DNA of 25,691 nt. Origin: a virus. The stretch is from positions 1 to 25,691 of the IMG/VR virus record IMGVR_UViG_3300042545_000962; one strand, written 5' to 3'. Positions 20,736-25,691 of the stretch are shown one piece after another. The translations under genes and the position numbers were made by a program. Under the pieces are notes generated by a model. That model worked only from the letters and a program-made list of their open reading frames with translations. It searched no databases and was not told the origin of the DNA. The stretch's first letter is position 1. Each line of letters begins with the position of its first letter.

Positions 20736-21643
20736 TTAATCTGGTACTTTATAAGATTTGAATCCTCGGGTAAGAATTTACCCTTTAGCTGTAACCTCTC
20801 CTGGCTGGCGATCCAGTAATCCTGAAGATCTTCCGGGATATCGGCCCGGGTGCTGTCAAGTATCTTAAGGTAGATGTCGTAGACTCTGTTAAGGTCCTGC
20901 TCACTTAAGTTCTTCTTAAGGGATTCAATGATGCTAAAATAGTTCTCTAATATCTCATTGCTGAAATCAGCGCCGTAGAGTTTGTTTAGTAGCTCGATGG
21001 CCTGGGCAGGAGTTTTAGCTTCTACTTCCTGGGTGTCTTTGTTCTTAACTCCGTAGTTATGGGAGAAGATATATCCTTTGTTAGCAAATAAAGCTACCAG
21101 GAGCTGGGTCCTATGCAGGCCCTTAACGTTACCGGAATAAACGCTAGAATAATAAGCGAACTTAAGCCAGTCTATATCTCCTACGTTTATATCAATCTGA
21201 ACGTTCTTCTCTAATTGCTCTCCTGCCTCGTTGAACTGAGGGGCTTGGAGGAATAGCGCTCCTGCGGAAGATCCTTTTACATCAACAGCAAGGTTGGTAT
21301 CAGACTCTTGGATTTTTTCGGCAATAGCTACGATCACTGCTCTTTTCATAAGCTGGTCTTCAGAGGCTGTCCTAGATCTCTTCTTAAAAAGTTCAAAGAG
21401 CTCCTGAACGTGCTTCTGATCTAAACCCCAGTCCTGGATCTTATCAAAGCTTTGGTCTGAGATCGCTAAATCGATATCTCCAGATACCTCTTTCTTGCCG
21501 GCAGAGCCTAGGGTCTGCATCTGCCTGAAGTGCGGTTCGGCTGCGGGGAATAACCTTTTGAATTCTTTTAAAAAGTTAAGCAGGGTAGGTTTGATATCCT
21601 CCCTGTTAATCTTATCTGTAGTTCCAAATACGTTTCCTCCCAT
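20732..21643 (-). CDS. Pol-beta-superfamily nucleotidyltransferase
   Basis: This 303-residue protein carries the nucleotidyltransferase motif: G46-S47 followed by GDIDLAI with D56 and D58, and a later third acid D151 in VQIDINVGD. This is the catalytic arrangement of enzymes that transfer an NMP to RNA, protein or small molecules. The C-terminal half is helical. The next gene begins with a second domain of the same superfamily, so the two may act together or be duplicates that have diverged. Target unknown. It is preceded by a TATTTATA box and an inverted repeat, and the leader immediately before the ATG is A-rich. Confidence 0.8.
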   Translation of the reverse strand: MGGNVFGTTDKINREDIKPTLLNFLKEFKRLFPAAEPHFRQMQTLGSAGKKEVSGDIDLAISDQSFDKIQDWGLDQKHVQELFELFKKRSRTASEDQLMKRAVIVAIAEKIQESDTNLAVDVKGSSAGALFLQAPQFNEAGEQLEKNVQIDINVGDIDWLKFAYYSSVYSGNVKGLHRTQLLVALFANKGYIFSHNYGVKNKDTQEVEAKTPAQAIELLNKLYGADFSNEILENYFSIIESLKKNLSEQDLNRVYDIYLKILDSTRADIPEDLQDYWIASQERLQLKGKFLPEDSNLIKYQIK

Positions 21644-21651
21644 TTTTTTTA

Positions 21652-21688
21652 CTATTTATCTACCTAAAGATAGGCTCTTTATAAATAG
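21652..21688. repeat. Inverted repeat in the gap before the nucleotidyltransferase
   Basis: An 8-bp perfect inverted repeat (CTATTTAT at 21652-21659, ATAAATAG at 21681-21688) brackets a 21-base spacer that itself contains a CCTA/TAGG mini-stem. One arm is part of the TATTTATA box. It could form a hairpin in the leader mRNA or an operator. Confidence 0.6.
21680..21687 (-). promoter_or_regulatory. TATTTATA box before the nucleotidyltransferase
   Basis: Exact octamer in GCTATTTATAAAGAG on the coding strand, two bases after the stop of the RecB-like nuclease gene and 36 bases before the next ATG. It coincides with one arm of the inverted repeat. Confidence 0.48.
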
Positions 21689-21689
21689 C

Positions 21690-22472
21690 TTACAACTTTA
21701 CCGATAAAGGATATGTCTGAAAGGATGGTTCATCGGCAGGATGCTCTAAAAGGTAGAGTTTATAGATGAGTTGGAATAGTTCAAAGTTCTCATCGATGTT
21801 ATCAACTACTTTAAGCTCCCATCCCTTACCCTGGAATGCTCCGTCCTTGCTAGAGGCAGTTCTCTTAGTTGATTTTAGCCAGATAATACCTGTCCGGTCG
21901 ATCTTCTGCCCGTACATCTCTTCCCAGGCCTTGGCGTAAGCCGATAGCTGTAACTCGTGAGACTTATGCAAAGAATTAGAAGTCTTAATATCCAGCAACC
22001 AAACCTCATCACCGATCTTGGCAATGATATCAGCAGTACCGGCATACTTATGGACGTCTGAGAAGGTAAATTCTTCGGTAGCAATGACGTCAGGGTCCAT
22101 GGCCTTCCAAGCTTCAACGAACTTATTGATCATCTGCCATACCAGCAGCGAGTACTTAGCCTTGCCGTAATCATCCATCCACTGGACTTCCCCGCCTTTG
22201 ATCAGCTCCTCGGCTGCATTGTGGACTGCCGTCCCTTCTTCACCTGCCCTTCTCATGATGAGATCGGCATTATGCCCTACGTCCTTAATCCACTGCTCAA
22301 AGAACTTATTTTTGGGCATGTACTGCAGGATCGTAGTAACGGAGGGGTAATAAATGCCTTCGCCTCTTCTGTAAACCCGGCGGTCCGGCAGAGTGATCTG
22401 CTTTAGCTCTCCGTCGAACTGAATGCGTTTTTGCTTATGCTCTAAAAGAAAATTGGAACCTGGATAAATCAT
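21690..22472 (-). CDS. PD-(D/E)XK exonuclease, RecB/Cas4-like
   Basis: The 260-residue protein shows the RecB/Cas4 nuclease motifs in order: GTAVH (His84 region), EEFTF, GTADI with Asp148, LLDIKTS with Asp161 and Lys163, and LQLSAYA with Gln175. Such enzymes degrade or trim DNA ends and in phages often work with replication or recombination proteins. No Cys cluster for an iron-sulfur site is visible, unlike Cas4 or AddB, so an iron-free RecB-type nuclease is more likely. The gene is ATGA-coupled to the primase gene upstream, supporting a role in DNA replication or repair. Confidence 0.87.
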   Translation of the reverse strand: MIYPGSNFLLEHKQKRIQFDGELKQITLPDRRVYRRGEGIYYPSVTTILQYMPKNKFFEQWIKDVGHNADLIMRRAGEEGTAVHNAAEELIKGGEVQWMDDYGKAKYSLLVWQMINKFVEAWKAMDPDVIATEEFTFSDVHKYAGTADIIAKIGDEVWLLDIKTSNSLHKSHELQLSAYAKAWEEMYGQKIDRTGIIWLKSTKRTASSKDGAFQGKGWELKVVDNIDENFELFQLIYKLYLLEHPADEPSFQTYPLSVKL

Positions 22473-23392
22473 ACGAAAGCTAATTTGTGTCGGAGGAGGT
22501 CACTGAAAGTCAGCTCCTGGGACTGTTGAATATGGTGGGTGAAAGTAGTAAAACCCATCTGTGAAGGATCTTTATCGATCATGTCAACAAGGAACACTCG
22601 TTTACCCATAGCAAGGAATTGCTCAGAGTACCGTAGCGCACTTTTTAAAGCATCTTTATCCAATGCTATATAAATGTCTTGAACCTTGTTTGACACTAAT
22701 TTTAACATTAAACTCTTAGATAAGGACTTACCTAGGATCGGGACAGCATTACGTTTAACAGCCATGGCATCGAAGACTCCTTCAACTAAGATGACGGGCT
22801 GGTCCCAGTTAATTAAATTCTCAAATCCTATCACATCCTTGGATGCGGGAGGATTCTTGTACTTAAAATAATTATTCTCAAAGGTCCTGCCAACGAAAAA
22901 GTTTAGCTGATTATTTTCATCGTATGAAGGTACGATGATTCTTCCAGCATAATCTCCGGTGGTGCAGTAGCCGATGTTATATTTTAAAAAGTCGTTCTCG
23001 GTAAGACCTCTATTGTAGAGGTAGTTCCTGATCTTGTTTGCAATAACGGAAGTCCGGGTGGCGGTAGTCAATGCCTGAAACTCTTTAGGAAGTTCTACAA
23101 ACGTGACTTCGTAGTCAGCTGTCTCTCCTTTCCTGACAAGTCTTAAGACCTGGTTAGCTTCATCCTTACCAAGCTTCATCTGCCTTAGCAGAGACTTAAC
23201 AGTCCTACCTCTAGCACTACAAACCCAGCACTCCCACGGATTCTCCCCCTTCTCGTTAGTACTCAGCTTGATCTCAAGCTTGGGTTTGCGATGGTTGCAG
23301 AACGGACAACTAAATGCATAGTTATCCCGGGCCCTCTTATTAGATTTCCCCAGTACGTTCTCGATTGCGCTTAGCAGTATAGGATTCTCCAT
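22469..23392 (-). CDS. DNA primase (zinc-finger plus Toprim), gp61/DnaG type
   Basis: This enzyme makes RNA primers for the lagging strand. At 307 residues it is close in size to T4 gp61 (342). An N-terminal zinc finger is built from Cys29/Cys32 (CPFC) and Cys55/Cys58 (CWVC). The central part includes YLYNRGLTENDFLKYNIGYC, a DnaG-like region, then VPSYDENNQLNFFVGR. The Toprim catalytic acids are Glu204 (LVEGVFDAM) and Asp245/Asp247 (ALDKDA). Start is at MENPILL; the 57-base gap upstream contains no clear promoter. It is coupled to the RecB-like nuclease. Confidence 0.92.
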   Translation of the reverse strand: MENPILLSAIENVLGKSNKRARDNYAFSCPFCNHRKPKLEIKLSTNEKGENPWECWVCSARGRTVKSLLRQMKLGKDEANQVLRLVRKGETADYEVTFVELPKEFQALTTATRTSVIANKIRNYLYNRGLTENDFLKYNIGYCTTGDYAGRIIVPSYDENNQLNFFVGRTFENNYFKYKNPPASKDVIGFENLINWDQPVILVEGVFDAMAVKRNAVPILGKSLSKSLMLKLVSNKVQDIYIALDKDALKSALRYSEQFLAMGKRVFLVDMIDKDPSQMGFTTFTHHIQQSQELTFSDLLRHKLAFV

Positions 23393-23449
23393 GCGGAGGC
23401 ATTACATAGTTATAACCTTAATATAAGAACGAAACCGCTTGTAACCAAC

Positions 23450-23989
23450 TTAATAGTCGATAAGCTTTATATCACCATCGGCGGTTGCCATTACGTTGTT
23501 GTCATCTCCGAACATATCAACTTCTTCAGGATCAATGCCGGTTTGAACCAGCTCCTGCCTTGCACCGATAAAGACCTTCTGCAGGTACGGGGATAGGTCT
23601 GAAAGCAGGCTCTTATCTCCTTCGCTAAAGAACTGATCTAATATATGAACGTTCTTCTCAATTTCCTCAGAGTATTCTTGAGAGACCGGCTGTAGGTTTT
23701 CGATTTGGTACCAGCCTCCTTTTTCCATCTTTACTGCCTTACCGATGTTTGCCAGGTATTTAAATTTTTTACCCTGGGCTTTAATCATAGCCTCCATTTC
23801 GATGTCATCCTGGGTGATTTTTACAAGGTACCCTTCTCTAGGTTCGTACTCTAATTCCGGTACAGGTTTGGGTGCACTATAAACAACCCCTTGAGATCCT
23901 ACTCCTACATCAGTAGCTCCAGCTGCTTTAAAAGCATCTTTAATTTTAGAGTAAGTGCTCTCAGTAAGAAGTGCTTGGATTAGTTTCAT
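23450..23989 (-). CDS. Short kinase-fold-like protein with capsid-targeting peptide
   Basis: The 179-residue product begins MKLIQALLTE|STYSK, with an L-T-E|S gp21-type site after residue 10. The body resembles the nucleotide-binding parts of protein kinases: a glycine loop VGSQGVVY (29-37), LVKIT with Lys57, a helix with Glu64, and at the end GDDNNVMATADGDIKLIDY, comparable to the D-x-x-x-N-V ... L-I-D-[FY] metal-binding motifs of ABC1/aminoglycoside kinase-like proteins. The protein stops right after this last motif, so the usual C-lobe helices are missing; it could be a minimal kinase, pseudokinase or unrelated fold. If correct it would be a head-packaged kinase-like effector. Moderate confidence in the fold. 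Confidence 0.68.
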   Translation of the reverse strand: MKLIQALLTESTYSKIKDAFKAAGATDVGVGSQGVVYSAPKPVPELEYEPREGYLVKITQDDIEMEAMIKAQGKKFKYLANIGKAVKMEKGGWYQIENLQPVSQEYSEEIEKNVHILDQFFSEGDKSLLSDLSPYLQKVFIGARQELVQTGIDPEEVDMFGDDNNVMATADGDIKLIDY

Positions 23990-24438
23990 ATAAAATCTTT
24001 CCTGTAGAATTTACCTAATATGTTATCGTTGTAGTATAACTCGTTATTCTCAATGGCACCGTATTTAAATAAATATTTACACTCATAGTAGGTAAGCATC
24101 TTTTTACCGGTAGCAAGCTCTAGAATCTCTTTATGGAACTCTTCTTTAGGGAAGGTTCTGGTTAAAGATAAGAACTCTTTGTTGGATCCGTAGTAACTAG
24201 CCCAGTCACTTTCTTTGGTGACTAATTTGGTGATAGGCTTGCGGCCAGGGCCAGTCTGTTCGGCGATCTCTTTTTTGGTGAGCTTAACCTTCCGGGTAAA
24301 GTACATGACTTTCTTGCCGATATATTTTTTGTTGGTAGGGGTGTGGGTGATCTGGTAGATAAATCCGTAAGTGCCTTCCGGCATATCGGAAATTTTAGTG
24401 ATCATCCTACCCTTGTAAGTCCAGGTAGGTTCTGTCAT
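23986..24438 (-). CDS. GIY-YIG-family endonuclease-like protein
   Basis: The 150-residue protein carries the GIY-YIG core: GFIY at 25-28 and KYIGKK at 38-43, followed by a DWASYYGSNKEF segment (78-89), TYYECKYLF with Glu119, and a NDNILGKFY C-terminus with Asn139. These residues match the catalytic Tyr, Tyr, Glu and Asn positions. There is no recognisable DNA-recognition tail, so it is a stand-alone domain, as in T4 Seg-type or endonuclease II-like proteins. It might be a homing or host-DNA-degrading nuclease. ATGA-coupled to the kinase-like gene downstream. Confidence 0.83.
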   Translation of the reverse strand: MTEPTWTYKGRMITKISDMPEGTYGFIYQITHTPTNKKYIGKKVMYFTRKVKLTKKEIAEQTGPGRKPITKLVTKESDWASYYGSNKEFLSLTRTFPKEEFHKEILELATGKKMLTYYECKYLFKYGAIENNELYYNDNILGKFYRKDFI

Positions 24439-24442
24439 GATA

Positions 24443-25603
24443 TTAAATATCTAGTGCGATAACAAAAGTCATATCCGTGTACCTGGATTTAGGTATCGGT
24501 TGACCTAGCTTAGCTACTGCTATGAGTTCGTTTGAATCGTTGTAAAGTCCTACCGTTGTGATGTAGGGCTGGAAGTAGCTCCCGGTTGCGAAGTTGTAAG
24601 TTTCTCCGTTGCTGCCTGATTTGATGGAAGGGTTCTGAGAGTAGTTTAAACTACTTTCATTCACCCGGCAGCGGTACTGATGCTGGAAGATGGTGTGGGA
24701 GGCTTGCCAGTTTACATTAGTACCGTAACCAACAGAATTTTTTAACAAGGATACTAGTTGATCGGTTTTGCTGATAACGCCTACCCCGTGCGGGTAGAAA
24801 ATATTACCTACGTTAGTACCTCCCCCTATAGTATAATCTACATTAGAGCTTGAAACAAAAAGTATCTCTACTGGCCCTATGTCAGTTGTTGGATCAGCAA
24901 ACTCATAAACTGAGCTATCAGTTGTCATTACTCCTGTAGTTGCATCATAGATAATCCCTCGGCTATCAATCTCTTGTATCTGGGTAGAACTTACCAAGTA
25001 GAAAGGGCTTTTGATTGCTGATCCTTGCCATGACGCTGAGGCAAATGTATACTGTGCAGGAGGGGTAGTTGGATCTAAGGTGATTTGAGCGGAGCCGTCA
25101 AAACTTACAAACTGGGCTGATTCAGAATAGAAGGTTAGTACCGGGATTGTTAACGTGGTGTCGGTTGCAATTTGCAAATTCCCTTCTCCGTCGTCGGCGA
25201 TAGTTATCGAACCTGTTATAAGAGTGAAGCTTGAAGGCTTGATTGCTTCTCCGAATCTATCCCTTCGAATATCTACTACAAAGATGTCTGTGCTGTCGGT
25301 GAGAGTCAGGCTCCGGGAGTAGAACAGAGTAGATTGGTTGTAATTTTCAAAACTACCGCTTTCGACTGAAGAACTGAAATTCGAATAATATAGATGATTT
25401 ATAGAATCAAATACTAAGCTAGAGTATTGATTTTGTGTCTTTAAGGATGACGAAGAGAAAAGGGATGTTCTATCCCTAGTTCCGATATAGAACTCTACAC
25501 CTGCACTCCCGCTGTCGCTGAAGTACGGTAAGGAAAATGATTTATGCGCAGTATAAGGTACTACGAATGCATCCTGCTTGTTTAGTCGTATAAATGCACT
25601 CAT
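24443..25603 (-). CDS. Virion structural protein (beta-rich), tail/baseplate candidate
   Basis: This 386-residue protein is rich in Ser, Thr and short beta-type segments and ends with SNELIAVAKLGQPIPKSRYT followed by DMTFVIALDI, a C-terminal pattern that I associate with structural proteins of Bacteroidota T4-like phages. Its N-terminus (MSAFIRLNKQDAFVVPYTAH) is likewise typical. No enzyme or membrane motif is present. The preceding gene, cut by the window edge, ends similarly (IRIKLDF), so these may be members of a structural gene set. Baseplate or tail role is inferred only. Confidence 0.75.
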   Translation of the reverse strand: MSAFIRLNKQDAFVVPYTAHKSFSLPYFSDSGSAGVEFYIGTRDRTSLFSSSSLKTQNQYSSLVFDSINHLYYSNFSSSVESGSFENYNQSTLFYSRSLTLTDSTDIFVVDIRRDRFGEAIKPSSFTLITGSITIADDGEGNLQIATDTTLTIPVLTFYSESAQFVSFDGSAQITLDPTTPPAQYTFASASWQGSAIKSPFYLVSSTQIQEIDSRGIIYDATTGVMTTDSSVYEFADPTTDIGPVEILFVSSSNVDYTIGGGTNVGNIFYPHGVGVISKTDQLVSLLKNSVGYGTNVNWQASHTIFQHQYRCRVNESSLNYSQNPSIKSGSNGETYNFATGSYFQPYITTVGLYNDSNELIAVAKLGQPIPKSRYTDMTFVIALDI

Positions 25604-25607
25604 TCAT

Positions 25608-25691
25608 TTAGAAATCAAGCTTGATTCTAATTAATGCTTCTTTAGTGAAGTCCTTTAGTAGGGGTCTTGATAGCTTTGCAACCGCTAGCAG
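25608..25691 (-). CDS. C-terminal end of an upstream gene, probably structural (partial)
   Basis: Only the last 27 codons lie in the window; the frame is open to the edge and stops at 25608, four bases before the next start. The tail reads LKDFTKEALIRIKLDF, similar in style to the C-termini of phage tail or baseplate proteins, which supports but does not prove a structural role. Confidence 0.6.
   Translation of the reverse strand: MLAVAKLSRPLLKDFTKEALIRIKLDF

Noticed and set aside
23986-24438. GIY-YIG protein as an intron-encoded homing endonuclease
   Set aside because: No interrupted gene or intron-like sequence surrounds it; it is a free-standing coupled gene.
1-25691. Search for tRNA genes, CRISPR arrays, insertion sequences, integrase or att sites
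   Set aside because: No cloverleaf-like sequence, regularly spaced repeat, transposase motif or flanking duplication was seen on either strand by eye.

Overview
This window is a stretch of a tailed-phage genome of the T4-like (Tevenvirinae-type) head-assembly lineage. Every gene I support lies on the minus strand, so transcription runs from position 25691 down to 1. The diagnosis rests on a series of recognisable T4-type virion genes: large terminase (gp17), portal (gp20), prohead protease (gp21), scaffold (gp22) and the first ~298 residues of the major capsid protein (gp23, cut by the window edge). The host is probably a Bacteroidota bacterium. One small gene resembles the histone H1-like Hc1 proteins common in that phylum, starts are preceded by A-rich leaders rather than Shine-Dalgarno sequences, and the lysis and structural proteins resemble Bacteroidota phage types. 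This host call is an inference.

Layout in transcription order. (1) 25.7-24.4 kb: the end of one probable structural gene and a complete beta-rich virion protein. (2) 24.4-21.7 kb: a GIY-YIG nuclease, a kinase-fold protein, a CHC2/Toprim primase and a RecB/Cas4-like PD-(D/E)XK nuclease. (3) 21.7-17.3 kb: a Pol-beta-type nucleotidyltransferase, a 947-residue protein joining a second nucleotidyltransferase, a cytidylyltransferase-like domain and two HExxH metallopeptidase-like domains, then a HAD phosphatase. (4) 17.4-10.3 kb: about fifteen small, tightly overlapping genes (zinc, Cys-rich, cupin-like, DUF5872-like, basic and acidic proteins) and a PD-(D/E)XK nuclease-like protein. (5) 10.3-9.6 kb: two overlapping spanin-like genes. 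(6) 9.6-0 kb: the head module gp17, gp20, two unknown proteins, a repeat protein, gp21, a small acidic protein, two tiny basic genes, a terminator, gp22 and gp23.

The most striking observation is that roughly a dozen otherwise unrelated proteins begin with a short peptide of the form M-K-x-x-x-L-L-x-E followed by A, G or S. This matches the capsid-targeting sequence of the T4 internal head proteins and the (I/L)-x-E cleavage rule of the gp21 protease encoded here. I infer that the window encodes a set of proteins packaged into the prohead, trimmed by gp21 and probably injected with the DNA. The 947-residue protein carries the same cleavage-type motif at each of its three domain junctions, so it may be a capsid-processed polyprotein. 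A second signal is an octamer, TATTTATA on the coding strand, found six times, only in short intergenic gaps and only in one orientation. It is a candidate phage promoter or mRNA element.

Genes are packed with ATGA or TAATG overlaps almost throughout. There is no gene-free stretch over 300 bases; the longest is the ~180-base terminator/leader region before gp22 (2289-2465). I saw no tRNA, CRISPR array, integrase or insertion sequence.
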